DNA from: Achromobacter aegrifaciens
GTDB lineage: Bacteria; Pseudomonadota; Gammaproteobacteria; Burkholderiales; Burkholderiaceae_B
Length of the DNA: 64,000 nt
Direction: 5' to 3'
NCBI RefSeq assembly: GCF_902859735.1
Contig: NZ_CADIJY010000002.1
Span: forward strand, 558,001 to 622,000
Below are positions 51,106-60,442 of the stretch, piece by piece (position 1 is the stretch's first letter; every line of letters starts with the position of its first letter). Position numbers and translations under genes: made by a program. A model generated the notes under the pieces. It had not been told where the DNA came from. It did not search any database and saw only the letters and a program-made list of their open reading frames with translations.

Positions 51106-53460
51106 ATGGGCCACCCAACCACCCCTGCAACCCCCGCGCCCGCCAGTACCGGCGGCTGTCCCATCGACCATGCCGCGCTGGCGCGTGCCCAAGGCTGTCC
51201 GGTCAGCCCGCGCGCCGCGGAATTCGATCCGTTCGGCGACGGCTACCAGCAGGACCCGCCCGAGTACGTGCGCTGGGCGCGCGAACAGGAACCCGTGTTC
51301 TACAGCCCCAAGCTGGGCTATTGGGTGGTCACGCGCTACGACGACATCAAGGCCGTGTTCCGCGACAACCACACCTACAGCCCCTCCATCGCGCTGGAAA
51401 AGATCACGCCGACCGGCCCCGAGGCCAACGCAGTGCTGGCCAGCTACGGCTACGCGATGAACCGCACCCTGGTCAACGAGGACGAACCGGCCCACATGCC
51501 GCGCCGCCGCGTGCTGATGGATCCGTTCACGCCGGACGAACTCAAGCACCACGAACCCATGGTGCGGCGCCTGACGCGCGAGTATGTGGACCGTTTCATC
51601 AACGACGGCCGCGCCGACCTGGTCGACCAGATGCTGTGGGAAGTGCCCTTGACCGTCGCCCTGCACTTCCTGGGCGTGCCCGAGGAGGACATGGATCTGC
51701 TGCGCCAGTACTCCATCGCCCACACCGTCAATACCTGGGGCCGGCCCAAGCCGGAAGAACAGGTGGCGGTGGCGCATGCGGTAGGTAATTTCTGGCAACT
51801 GGCGGGCAAGATCCTGGACAAGATGCGCCAGGATCCCGATGCCCCGGGCTGGATGCAGTACGGCATCCGCAAGCAGAAGGACCATCCCGAGGTCGTCACC
51901 GACTCGTACCTGCATTCGATGATGATGGCCGGCATCGTCGCGGCGCATGAGACCACCGCCAACGCCTCGGCCAACGCCATCAAGCTGCTGCTGCAGCATC
52001 CCGACGCCTGGCGCGAACTGTGCGAGGACCCCGGCCTGCTGCCCAACGCGGTCGAGGAATGCCTGCGCCACAACGGCTCGGTCGCGGCCTGGCGCCGCCT
52101 GGCCACGCGCGACACCGAGATCGCCGGCGTCGCGATTCCCGCGGGCGCCAAGCTGCTGATCGTGTCCTCGTCGGCCAACCACGACGAACGCCATTTCGCC
52201 GACGCCGACTTCTTCGACATCCGCCGCGACAACGCGAGCGACCAGCTGACCTTCGGCTATGGCGCGCACCAGTGCATGGGCAAGAACCTGGCGCGCATGG
52301 AGATGCAGATCTTCCTGGAAGAGCTGACCCGCCGCCTGCCGCATATGCGCCTGGCCGAACAGCAGTTCACCTACGTGCCGAACACCTCGTTCCGCGGCCC
52401 CGAGCATCTGTGGGTGGAATGGAACCCGGCCGACAACCCCGAGCGCCGCGACGCCGCCCTGCTGGATCAGGTGCAGCCGGTGCGCATCGGCGAGCCCTCG
52501 ACCCACGCGATCAGCCGCAAGCTGGTGGTGACGCAGGTCACGGCCGCGGCCGACGGCATTGCGCGCATCAGGCTCGAATCGCCTGACGGCAAGCCGCTGC
52601 CGCGCTGGACGCCCGGCTCGCACATCGACGTCGAATGCGGCGACACGGGCCTGTCGCGCCAATACTCGCTCTGCGGCGATCCGGCCGCCGCGAATGCATT
52701 GGAGATCGCCGTGCTCAAGGAAACGGCAGGCCGCGGCGGTTCCGCCTGGATCCACCAGCACCTGCGCGCGGGCAGCATCGTGCGCGCACGCGGCCCGCGC
52801 AACCATTTCCGCATGGACGAAAGCGCCAAACGTCTGATCCTCATCGCCGGCGGCATCGGCGTCACGCCCATCAGCGCCATGGCGCGCCGCGCGCGCGAGC
52901 TGGGCCTGGATTACGAACTGCACTACAGCGGACGCTCGCGCGCCTGCATGGCCATGCTGGACGAACTGCTGCAGCTGCATGGCGCGCGCCTGCATCTGCA
53001 TATCAGCGAGGAAGGCAGCCGCAACGACTTCGCCGCCCTGCTGTCCCGTCCCGAGGCCGGCGTCCAGATCTACGCCTGCGGCCCCGAGCGCATGCTGGAT
53101 GCCCTGCAAGCCGCCTGCGCCGCCTGGCCCGAGGACAGCCTGCGCGTGGAGCACTTCCATTCCACGCTCGCCACGCTGGACCCGTCCAAGGAACACGCCT
53201 TCGAGGCCGAGCTGAAGGACTCCGGCATCGTCGTGCAAGTGCCTGCCGACCAGACGCTGCTGAGCGCGCTGCGCAGCGCCAACATCGACGTGCAGAGCGA
53301 TTGCGAGGAAGGTCTCTGCGGCTCCTGCGAGGTGCGCGTGCTGGGCGGCGCGGTCGATCACCGCGACGTGGTGCTGACCCGCGCCGAACGCGAGGCCGGC
53401 ACCCGCATGATGGCTTGCTGCTCCCGCGCCCAGGGCAAGCGCATCGTGCTGGAGCTGTAG
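51106..53460 (+). CDS. Self-sufficient cytochrome P450 fused to phthalate-dioxygenase-type reductase (CYP116B-like)
   Basis: 784 aa in one chain: P450 domain (~1-450: I-helix AGIVAAHETTANASANA, ExxR-type EECLRHNGSV, heme Cys in FGYGAHQCMGKNLAR), FMN domain (RQYSLCGDP, ~520-560), NAD domain (ILIAGGIGVTPISAMA, YACGPERMLDAL), and a C-terminal 2Fe-2S plant-type ferredoxin (CEEGLCGSCEVRVL, then Cys in MMACCSRA). This is the P450-PFOR layout of CYP116B (P450RhF-like), which oxidise aromatic and alkyl substrates using NADPH without partner proteins. N-terminal CPIDH and CPVSP motifs are usual. Substrate unknown. GGAGCG lies before the ATG at 51106. Confidence 0.95.
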   Translation: MGHPTTPATPAPASTGGCPIDHAALARAQGCPVSPRAAEFDPFGDGYQQDPPEYVRWAREQEPVFYSPKLGYWVVTRYDDIKAVFRDNHTYSPSIALEKITPTGPEANAVLASYGYAMNRTLVNEDEPAHMPRRRVLMDPFTPDELKHHEPMVRRLTREYVDRFINDGRADLVDQMLWEVPLTVALHFLGVPEEDMDLLRQYSIAHTVNTWGRPKPEEQVAVAHAVGNFWQLAGKILDKMRQDPDAPGWMQYGIRKQKDHPEVVTDSYLHSMMMAGIVAAHETTANASANAIKLLLQHPDAWRELCEDPGLLPNAVEECLRHNGSVAAWRRLATRDTEIAGVAIPAGAKLLIVSSSANHDERHFADADFFDIRRDNASDQLTFGYGAHQCMGKNLARMEMQIFLEELTRRLPHMRLAEQQFTYVPNTSFRGPEHLWVEWNPADNPERRDAALLDQVQPVRIGEPSTHAISRKLVVTQVTAAADGIARIRLESPDGKPLPRWTPGSHIDVECGDTGLSRQYSLCGDPAAANALEIAVLKETAGRGGSAWIHQHLRAGSIVRARGPRNHFRMDESAKRLILIAGGIGVTPISAMARRARELGLDYELHYSGRSRACMAMLDELLQLHGARLHLHISEEGSRNDFAALLSRPEAGVQIYACGPERMLDALQAACAAWPEDSLRVEHFHSTLATLDPSKEHAFEAELKDSGIVVQVPADQTLLSALRSANIDVQSDCEEGLCGSCEVRVLGGAVDHRDVVLTRAEREAGTRMMACCSRAQGKRIVLEL

Positions 53461-53572
53461 CGGCTGGCGTGCCTGCAATGTCGCGCCCTTGCGCCCGGCG
53501 GCGCATGCGCGCATTCATATGCCTGAAGTGCGCCTGAAAGCGGTAGAATTCACCCCTCTGCTCATCACCACA

Positions 53573-53604
53573 TCGTCCCGCTGCAACGCGGGACGACGTT
53601 TTTT
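53573..53604 (+). terminator. Intrinsic terminator between P450 and psd
   Basis: TCGTCCCGC (53573-53581) pairs with GCGGGACGA (53588-53596), 6-base loop, followed by CG and six Ts. A strong Rho-independent terminator on the plus strand. A -10-like TAGAAT at 53544-53549 lies just upstream, so it may end a short transcript as well as P450 read-through. Confidence 0.85.
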
Positions 53605-53693
53605 GACGCGGCCAGTCCCGGGCCTGAAGGCGGGCCCCTTGCGGGCCGGCCCGTGCCGCGGCCGGCCGCGGGGTAATTTCTCAGCGCTCCTAG

Positions 53694-54557
53694 ATGCCGA
53701 TCAAAGACCAACTATTCCTCGCCAGCCAGTATCTTGCCCCTCACCACCTGGTGTCGCGGCTCTTCGGGTACGCATCCGACTGCCGGGAACCCGCGGTCAA
53801 GAACTGGATGATTTCGCGCTTCGTCCGCCGCTATGGCGTGGACATGCGCGAGGCGCTGCAGGAAGACCCGCTGGCCTATGACTGCTTCAACGACTTCTTC
53901 ACGCGGGCATTGAAAGAAGACGCGCGGCCCCTGGACGACGAGCCGGGCTCGGTGGTGTGTCCGGCCGACGGCGCCATCAGCCAGATGGGCGCTATCGAAC
54001 ATGGCCGCATCTTCCAGGCCAAGGGCCATAGCTACGGCCTGGCCGACCTGCTGGGCGGCGACGCCGAACGCGCGGCCCCGTTCCAGGGCGGCGAATTCGC
54101 CACCGTCTATCTGTCGCCCAAGGATTACCACCGCGTGCACATGCCGGTCGCCGGCACCCTGCGCGAAATGATCCACGTACCCGGCCGCCTGTTCTCGGTC
54201 AACCCGCTGACCGCCCGCAACGTGCCGCGCCTGTTCGCGCGCAACGAACGCGTGGTCTGCATCTTCGACACCGAGCACGGACCGATGGCCCTGGTGCTGG
54301 TGGGCGCCATGATCGTCGCGTCCATCGAGACGGTGTGGGCCGGCCTGGTCACGCCGCACAAGCGCCGCGTGAAAGCCACCCGCTACGACGACGCGGCGCG
54401 CGCCCCGATCCACCTGGCCAAGGGCGCGGAAATGGGCCGCTTCAAGCTGGGCTCCACCGCCATCGTGCTGTTCGGTCCCAACCAGATCCGCTGGGCCGAC
54501 ACGCCTTCCGTGCTGGGTCCGGTGCGCATGGGCGAACTGATGGCGCTGCCTGCGTAG
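53694..54557 (+). CDS. psd: Phosphatidylserine decarboxylase
   Basis: 287 aa proenzyme that decarboxylates phosphatidylserine to phosphatidylethanolamine. Self-cleavage site LGST in [12 protein letters not shown] (Gly-Ser bond, pyruvoyl from Ser), Asp in [11 protein letters not shown], His in [14 protein letters not shown]. Membrane-associated through the N-terminal amphipathic region. The ATG at 53694 ([20 protein letters not shown]) matches the family start. Not in an operon with the P450, being separated by a terminator. Confidence 0.95.
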   Translation: MPIKDQLFLASQYLAPHHLVSRLFGYASDCREPAVKNWMISRFVRRYGVDMREALQEDPLAYDCFNDFFTRALKEDARPLDDEPGSVVCPADGAISQMGAIEHGRIFQAKGHSYGLADLLGGDAERAAPFQGGEFATVYLSPKDYHRVHMPVAGTLREMIHVPGRLFSVNPLTARNVPRLFARNERVVCIFDTEHGPMALVLVGAMIVASIETVWAGLVTPHKRRVKATRYDDAARAPIHLAKGAEMGRFKLGSTAIVLFGPNQIRWADTPSVLGPVRMGELMALPA

Positions 54558-54660
54558 TTTTCTCCGCAAATATTCGATTTATTCGAAATTGGATGTCTGG
54601 TTTTATTCGCTTTATGCGATAAATCGGCGTTGCTAGATTACGGGCTTTTACCGGCCCGCC

Positions 54661-55887
54661 ATGACATCCCTGCTCTCGTCCTCCGCCAGTCCCCGCGCCG
54701 CCTCGGCCCACCGCCCCTTGCCGCGCGCGCTGGCGCGCATGCTGTCGCTGGACGACTTCGAGGCGGCGGCGAAACGCCGCCTGCCGCGGCCGATCTTCGG
54801 CTATGTCGCGGGCGCGGCCGAAGACAACCAGTCCCTGCGCGGCAACCGCAACGCCTTTACGCAGTACGCGTTTTCGCCGCGCGTGCTGGTGGACGTGTCG
54901 CGCCGCACGCAGCAAACCGAACTCTTCGGCCGCCGCTATGCCTCGCCCTTCGGCATTGCTCCGATGGGCATCAGCGCGCTGTCGGCCTACCGCGGCGACA
55001 TCGTGCTGGCCCGCGCCGCGCGTGAGCAAGGCATACCCGCCATCCTCAGCGGCACCTCGCTGATCCCGCTGGAAGACGTCATCCGCGCGGCGCCCGGCAC
55101 CTGGTTCCAGGCCTATCTGCCTGGCGATCCGCAGCGCATCGACGCGCTGGTCGAACGCGCCCGCCGCGCCGGCTACGAAACCCTGGTGCTGACGGTGGAC
55201 ATTCCCGTGTCGGCCAACCGCGAGAACAACGTGCGCACCGGCTTCTCCACCCCGCTCAAGCCCAGCCTGCGCCTGGCCTGGGATGGCTTGACGCGGCCGC
55301 GCTGGCTGGCCGGCACGTTCATGCGCACGCTGTTGGCCCATGGCATGCCGCATTTCGAGAACTCCTTTGCCACGCGCGGCGCGCCGATCGTGTCGTCGTC
55401 GGTGCTGCGCGACTTCAGCGCGCGCGATCACCTCAGCTGGGAACATGTGGCGCGCATCCGCCGCCAATGGCCAGGCACGCTGATCATCAAGGGCATCCTG
55501 CATCCGCAGGACGCGGCGCTGGCGCGCCAGCACGGCGCCGACGGCATCATCGTGTCCAACCATGGGGGCCGGCAATTGGACGGCGCGGTCTCGCCGCTGC
55601 GCGCCCTGCCCGCCGTCGCCGAGGCCGCCGGCAACATGACCGTGATGATGGACAGCGGCGTGCGCCGCGGCAGCGACGTGCTCAAAGCCCTGGCGCTGGG
55701 CGCGAGCTTCGTCTTCGTCGGCCGGCCCTTCAACTATGCGGCCGCAGTCGGCGGCGAGGCCGGCGTATCGCACGCCATCGGCCTGCTGCGCGCCGAGGTC
55801 GACCGCAACATGGCGATGCTGGGCATCAACCATGTACAGGAGATGGGACCGGATTTGCTCGTGCGGGAGTATCCGCACCCGGCATAG
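54661..55887 (+). CDS. FMN-dependent alpha-hydroxy-acid dehydrogenase/oxidase (LldD-like)
   Basis: 408 aa TIM-barrel flavoprotein. N-terminal SLDDFEAAAKRRLPRPIFGYVAG, PFGIAPMGISA, FQAYLPGD, LTVDIPVSANRENNVR, active-site LIIKGILHPQDA and SNHGGRQLD (catalytic His), FMN-phosphate region DSGVRRGSDVLKALALGA and GRPFNYAA. Oxidises L-lactate, glycolate, mandelate or a similar 2-hydroxyacid; which one is not decided by sequence alone. The 103-base upstream region is AT-rich with repeated TTATTCG/TTTATGCGATAAA elements, likely regulatory. Confidence 0.92.
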   Translation: MTSLLSSSASPRAASAHRPLPRALARMLSLDDFEAAAKRRLPRPIFGYVAGAAEDNQSLRGNRNAFTQYAFSPRVLVDVSRRTQQTELFGRRYASPFGIAPMGISALSAYRGDIVLARAAREQGIPAILSGTSLIPLEDVIRAAPGTWFQAYLPGDPQRIDALVERARRAGYETLVLTVDIPVSANRENNVRTGFSTPLKPSLRLAWDGLTRPRWLAGTFMRTLLAHGMPHFENSFATRGAPIVSSSVLRDFSARDHLSWEHVARIRRQWPGTLIIKGILHPQDAALARQHGADGIIVSNHGGRQLDGAVSPLRALPAVAEAAGNMTVMMDSGVRRGSDVLKALALGASFVFVGRPFNYAAAVGGEAGVSHAIGLLRAEVDRNMAMLGINHVQEMGPDLLVREYPHPA

Positions 55888-55947
55888 AATGGCGGTTCCC
55901 TTGCCCCGCGCGCCGCTGCTCCCGGCCTGGCGCGCCCCAGAGCCGCC

Positions 55948-57108
55948 GTGTCCCTACGCCAATCCTCATTCTTCCTGCGCTTCCTGACCCTGGGCGCCCT
56001 GGCTCACGTCTACGTGGGCGCCCGCCTGATCCCCGACGCCCAATTGGGCGGAGCGGGTTCCGCCGCCGCCATTCTTGCCTTGCTGCTGTCCTGCATCCTG
56101 ATCCCGCTGGGGATGCTGGGACGTTCGTCCGTGCACCCGCCCTGGGGCGACCGCATTGCCTGGGTCGGGCTGTTCGCGATGGGCCTGTTCTCGTCGCTGT
56201 TCGTGCTGACGGTGCTGCGCGACGCTTTGCTCCTGGTGACGTGGCTGGCGAATCTACTGATCGGCGCCGATCTGCCTTGGACCACGCTGCGCCGGGTCAG
56301 CGCCTGGGCCGTGCCCATATTGGCCCTCGCCGGAACATTGGTCGGCCTGTACAACGCCCGCAAGCGGGCGCGCGTGGTCGATGTGGACGTGCCCATCGCC
56401 GGCCTCGCGCCCGACCTGGACGGCTTCACCATCGTGCAGATCAGCGACATCCACGTCGGCCCGACCATCAAGAAACGCTACGTGCAGGCCATCGTCGACG
56501 CCGTCAATGAACAGCTGCCGGACATGATTGCGATCACCGGCGACGTGGTCGACGGCAGCGTCGAGCAGCTTTCCGTACAGGCCAGCCCGCTGGGCCAGCT
56601 GCGCGCGCCCCATGGGGTCTATCTGGTGACCGGCAACCATGAATACTATTCGGGCGCCACGCCCTGGATCGCCGAGTTCCGCCGCATGGGGCTGCGCGTG
56701 CTGATGAACGAGCACGTGGTCATCCACCCCGCCGGCCTGCCCGTGGTGGTGGCGGGCATCACCGACTACAGCGCCGGCTCGTTCGATCCGCAGCATCGCA
56801 GCAATCCAAAAGCGGCGCTGGCGGGCGCGCCCGCCGACGCCATGCCCCGGATACTGCTGGCGCACCAGCCGCGCAGCGCGGCGGCGGCCGAGCCACTCGG
56901 CTATACCCTGCAACTGTCCGGCCATACGCATGGCGGACAGTTCTTCCCATGGGGTTTCTTCGTGCGCTTCCAGCAGCCCTATACGGCCGGCCTGCATCGC
57001 CTGGGCAAGATGTGGATCTACATCAGCCGCGGAACGGGCTACTGGGGACCGCCCAAGCGCCTGGGCGCACCCTCCGAGATCACGCGCCTGCGGCTGCGCG
57101 CGGCCTGA
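55948..57108 (+). CDS. Membrane-anchored metallophosphoesterase (YkuE-like)
   Basis: 386 aa. Four N-terminal hydrophobic helices (residues ~1-130) and a calcineurin-like phosphoesterase domain with the full metal set: VQISDIHVGP, AITGDVVDG, LVTGNHEYYSG, LLAHQPR, LQLSGHTHGGQFFPW. The catalytic part should face the outside or the cytosol depending on topology; substrate unknown (YkuE-like enzymes act on phospholipid or UDP-sugar phosphates). GTG start at 55948. Confidence 0.9.
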   Translation: MSLRQSSFFLRFLTLGALAHVYVGARLIPDAQLGGAGSAAAILALLLSCILIPLGMLGRSSVHPPWGDRIAWVGLFAMGLFSSLFVLTVLRDALLLVTWLANLLIGADLPWTTLRRVSAWAVPILALAGTLVGLYNARKRARVVDVDVPIAGLAPDLDGFTIVQISDIHVGPTIKKRYVQAIVDAVNEQLPDMIAITGDVVDGSVEQLSVQASPLGQLRAPHGVYLVTGNHEYYSGATPWIAEFRRMGLRVLMNEHVVIHPAGLPVVVAGITDYSAGSFDPQHRSNPKAALAGAPADAMPRILLAHQPRSAAAAEPLGYTLQLSGHTHGGQFFPWGFFVRFQQPYTAGLHRLGKMWIYISRGTGYWGPPKRLGAPSEITRLRLRAA

Positions 57109-57118
57109 ACGGCGCGGC

Positions 57119-57574
57119 TCAGCCGTTGTCCGGCAAGGGCCCGCGTTCCAGATAGCTGGTCAGGGCGATGTCGCTGGTGGTGTTGGTGATGCCGTCGATC
57201 TGATGGATGCGGGCCAGCAGCGCCTCCAGCGCCTGCGTATCACGCACGCGCACTTTCAGCAGCATGGCGCTCTTGCCGGTGATGGTGTGGATCTCTTCCA
57301 CCTCGGTCAGCTCGGCCAGCCCCAGCACCTGCTGCGTAATGGTCCAGTTGTTGGTGTCCACGTGCACGAAGGCCAGAAGCGGCCGGCCGATGCGCGCGCC
57401 GTCCAGTTTGGCGGCAATGCCCTTGATCAGACCATCGCGCTTGAGGCGCTTGACCCGTTCATGCACGGCCGGGGCGGAGAGATTCAGCATTTTGCCCAAT
57501 TCGGCGTAGCTGGGGGAGGCATCGTCGGCCAGCAGCGTTAACAGCTTTCGGTCGCGGTCATCAAGATCAGGCAT
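57119..57574 (-). CDS. Lrp/AsnC-family regulator
   Basis: 151 aa: N-terminal HTH (LDDRDRKLLTLLADDASPSY, AELGKMLNLSAPAVHERVKR), C-terminal RAM effector domain (PLLAFVHVDTNNWTITQQVL, EEIHTITGKSAMLLKVRVRD). Binds amino acids or related ligands. Divergent from the MFS gene, whose start lies 91 bases away; likely controls it. The ATG at 57574 (MPDLDDRDRKL) is chosen. Confidence 0.92.
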   Translation of the reverse strand: MPDLDDRDRKLLTLLADDASPSYAELGKMLNLSAPAVHERVKRLKRDGLIKGIAAKLDGARIGRPLLAFVHVDTNNWTITQQVLGLAELTEVEEIHTITGKSAMLLKVRVRDTQALEALLARIHQIDGITNTTSDIALTSYLERGPLPDNG

Positions 57575-57612
57575 TGGAATCAGGTTCTGCCGAACGGCAT
57601 TCGAACTTTTAC

Positions 57613-57651
57613 GGAATAAGGAAATATAAGCGTTAACCCTTATTTTATTCC
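57613..57651. promoter_or_regulatory. AT-rich inverted repeat between Lrp and MFS genes
   Basis: GGAATAA (57613-57619) and TTATTCC (57645-57651) form the ends of a symmetric 39-base AT-rich segment in the 91-base divergent region; an inner GG-ATAA / TTAT-CC pairing also exists. Typical of an Lrp-family operator shared by both genes. Confidence 0.55.
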
Positions 57652-57665
57652 AATAAAATTTCGCG

Positions 57666-58862
57666 ATGCAGAACCGTAGCACCCGCAGCGCCCGCCCCGC
57701 CTCTTCCGTCCCCGCCCTGATGTTCGCCGTCAGCGTCGTAGGCTCCAACGGCCTGGCGCTCAGTCCCATCCTGAGCGACGTGGCGCGCTCCTTTTCCACC
57801 TCGCCGCTGACCATCAGCACCGCCATTTCCGCCTATGGCGCGGCCACGGCCGCCAGCGCTTTCTTCCTGGCCGCGCGCATCGACCGCATCGGCGTACGCC
57901 GCTCGCTGCTGGGCGCGATGGCGGTCCTGATCGCCGCGTTGATCCTGTCCGCCTGCGCGCCGCACTGGCTTGTGCTGACGCTGGCGCAAGCCTTGGCGGG
58001 CGCCGCTGCGGGGGTCATCCTGCCCGCCGCCTATGGATCTGCCGCGCTGATCGCGCCGCCTGGCCAGGAGGCGCGCACCCTGGGACGCGTCATCGCGGGC
58101 TGGTCGGTGTCGCTGGTGGCGGGCGTACCGCTGTCCGCGCTCATCTCCGACGCGGTGGGCTGGCGCGCCACCTACGCCACGCTGGCGCTCTGCGCCGCCA
58201 TTGCCGTGCTCGGGCTGCGCAAGCTGCCGGAACGCCGCGCCGGGAATCCCGCGCCGCTGCGCCTGTCGCGCCTGCTGGCGCCGCTGTCCTACCGCGACGT
58301 GCCCGCCCTGCTGTTGGGCTGCCTGGCGTTCTCGTCGGCTTTCTATGGCGTCTACGCCTTCCTGGCGGACCACGTGCGCGGCCTGCTCGCGCTGTCTGCA
58401 GGACAGGTGGGCTTCATCGCTTTCGCCTACGGAGCGGGGTTCCTGCTGGCGGGGGTGGCTGGCGCGCCGCTGATCGAGCGGCTGGGGCCGCGCCGCGCCC
58501 TGCCGTTGGCGCTGGGCGTGATCGCGCTGGTGTATCTGGGGCTGCTGCCGGCCGCGCATGCGTTGAGCGCGGTGCTGGCCATCGCCACGCTATGGGGCGC
58601 GGCCTCGCAACTGAGCCTGAACCTGCTGGTGCTGCTGCTGTCGCGCGCCCGGCCCGAAGAGCGCGGCGCGGTGCTGGGGCTGAACACCTGCACCACCTAC
58701 CTGGGCGCAAGCGTCGGTACCGCGATCGCCGGCACCATCTACACCCACGCGGGATTCGAAGCGCTGGGCCTGGCCGCGGCCTGCGCCCTGGCTGCCGCGG
58801 CGCTGGGCCTGCATTGGCGGCTCAACGGCCGGCGCTCGGCGCGCGGCCAGGCGACTGCCTGA
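57666..58862 (+). CDS. MFS transporter (DHA1-like)
   Basis: 398 aa with 12 predicted helices. MFS loop signatures ARIDRIGVRRSLLGA (helix 2-3) and APLIERLGPRRALP (helix 8-9), helix 5 motif GWSVSLVAGVPLSALISDAVGWR (antiporter motif C type), typical of drug/metabolite H+ antiporters. Likely exports amino acids or drugs. Divergent from the Lrp-type regulator, which suggests an amino-acid-related substrate. Confidence 0.9.
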   Translation: MQNRSTRSARPASSVPALMFAVSVVGSNGLALSPILSDVARSFSTSPLTISTAISAYGAATAASAFFLAARIDRIGVRRSLLGAMAVLIAALILSACAPHWLVLTLAQALAGAAAGVILPAAYGSAALIAPPGQEARTLGRVIAGWSVSLVAGVPLSALISDAVGWRATYATLALCAAIAVLGLRKLPERRAGNPAPLRLSRLLAPLSYRDVPALLLGCLAFSSAFYGVYAFLADHVRGLLALSAGQVGFIAFAYGAGFLLAGVAGAPLIERLGPRRALPLALGVIALVYLGLLPAAHALSAVLAIATLWGAASQLSLNLLVLLLSRARPEERGAVLGLNTCTTYLGASVGTAIAGTIYTHAGFEALGLAAACALAAAALGLHWRLNGRRSARGQATA

Positions 58863-58891
58863 ATGCCACAGGTTGGCGGCAGCAACGTCGA

Positions 58892-60295
58892 TCAGTTCCG
58901 ATACTCCACCGCGCAATCCCTGCCCGACCGCTTGGCTTGATAAAGCGCGAAATCCGCACGGCGCAGCACGTCCGAGGCGGTGGCATCGCCGGGCAGAAAG
59001 CCCGCAATGCCGCCGCTGACCGACAGCGTCACCACCGCCCCATCGATATCCGCCGGATGCTGCCGCAGGCTGGTGCGCAGGCGCTCGCAGATCGCGCGCG
59101 CCACCGCCGCATCGGCGTCCGCCAGCAGCACCAGAAACTCCTCGCCGCCCAGCCGACCCACGGAATCGCCCTCGCGCAGACAGGCGCGCAGTTGATCGCA
59201 GAAATGCCGCAAGGCGATGTCGCCCCCCAGATGTCCATAGCGGTCGTTGACCTGCTTGAAGTAGTCCAGGTCCAGCATCAGCGCGGTGGTCGGACCGCCC
59301 GCGCCACGGCGGACGTCGGCCAGGCGCTCTTCCATCCGCTTGAGGATTTCGGCGCGATTCCAGCAGTCGGTCAGGCTATCCACCCGGGCCATGCGCTCCA
59401 GGGCGGCTTCCGCACGCCGGCTTTCGGTGACGTCCATGCCCAGGTTCACAACCTTGCCGTCGGGCAGCTTGACGTTGGACCAAAGCACCGACAATTGCTC
59501 GCCGTCGCGCGTGCGCGGCTGCCATTCGCGGAACGAGCGGTCGGGCCGCGCGACGACGCTGTCCATCGCACGATCCCGTACGGCCGGATCGGGGTAGAAC
59601 AGCGCAAAAGGGTTCAGGCTCAGCTTGATCTCGGCTTCGGACCAGCCGAAGCGCCGCACACAGGCGTCGTTCCACAAGGTGCAGCGGCCGTCCTGGTCGA
59701 AGGCGTTGATCAGCACCGGCGCCGACCGGAACAGCGCCCCGAACTGCGCGATGACTTCGTTCAGCCGCGCCAGCTCGCGCTCGCGGGCGGCGGCGTCCAG
59801 CACAGCGTGCTGCGCGAAACTGGCGAGTATGGCTTGCGCGCTGACGTAGGCTGACGCATCGGCCAGTTCGCGCCTGAAGAGGAAAGCGATGTGACCGCAG
59901 GCGACCCCGTTCGCGTCGAAAAGCGTACGCGCCACCCAGGCCCGCACGCGGGCTTCGGCCACCCAGGGATTGTCTTGCGGCGTGTCATGCAGGCAGACAT
60001 GCGAGGTCTGATCCGCCAGCCGTGCGTGCAAGGCGTCACCCGCGCCCGCGGGACCAGCCGCCAGGCCAGCGCCGCAACTGGCGCTGGCGATCAGTTCCGT
60101 CCCGCCGCTGGCGTCCTGCAGCCGCACCCAGGCGTAGTCCACGCCCATGTCCGCGGCCGCGCGGCTGACCAGCGTTTCGAAAAAGCCGGCCTGCGGCCCC
60201 GCCGCCAGAATCGCGCTGGCCGCGGCCAGGATGCGGCCGTCATCGACGGGCAGGACCTGGGCATGGACGGCATCGTCGGACGATGGAATACGCAT
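58892..60295 (-). CDS. Diguanylate cyclase with GAF and PAS domains
   Basis: 467 aa: GAF-like region (~40-190), PAS (~195-310: FGALFRSAPVLINAFDQDGR, LSLNPFALFYPD), GGDEF domain (~320-465) with LMLDLDYFKQVNDRYGH and the active site GRLGGEEFLVLL. Makes cyclic di-GMP from GTP. No RxxD inhibitory site is evident just before the GGEEF. Start at 60295 (MRIPSSDDAVH); a start 15 codons upstream is possible. Cytosolic. Third c-di-GMP enzyme of the window and the only synthase. Confidence 0.9.
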   Translation of the reverse strand: MRIPSSDDAVHAQVLPVDDGRILAAASAILAAGPQAGFFETLVSRAAADMGVDYAWVRLQDASGGTELIASASCGAGLAAGPAGAGDALHARLADQTSHVCLHDTPQDNPWVAEARVRAWVARTLFDANGVACGHIAFLFRRELADASAYVSAQAILASFAQHAVLDAAARERELARLNEVIAQFGALFRSAPVLINAFDQDGRCTLWNDACVRRFGWSEAEIKLSLNPFALFYPDPAVRDRAMDSVVARPDRSFREWQPRTRDGEQLSVLWSNVKLPDGKVVNLGMDVTESRRAEAALERMARVDSLTDCWNRAEILKRMEERLADVRRGAGGPTTALMLDLDYFKQVNDRYGHLGGDIALRHFCDQLRACLREGDSVGRLGGEEFLVLLADADAAVARAICERLRTSLRQHPADIDGAVVTLSVSGGIAGFLPGDATASDVLRRADFALYQAKRSGRDCAVEYRN

Positions 60296-60442
60296 GGCGT
60301 GGGGCTCGAGAGTAGAGGGCGCGCCCTGCGGCGCAGCCAAGACGGCGCCTCATCTCCGGGCGGGAGGAAAATTGGGGCCAGTATACGAGCTATCCCTGAG
60401 CCGAACTGCCAAGAATCGTCAATGCCTACGCCCCTCGACCCG

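Noticed and set aside
51058-53514. Very long open frames on the minus strand opposite real genes (here 818 codons; also 4240-6378, 7991-10027 and 33311-35401)
   Set aside because: Shadows caused by high GC at third positions; they lack ribosome sites and recognisable domains, while the plus-strand frames encode clear enzymes.
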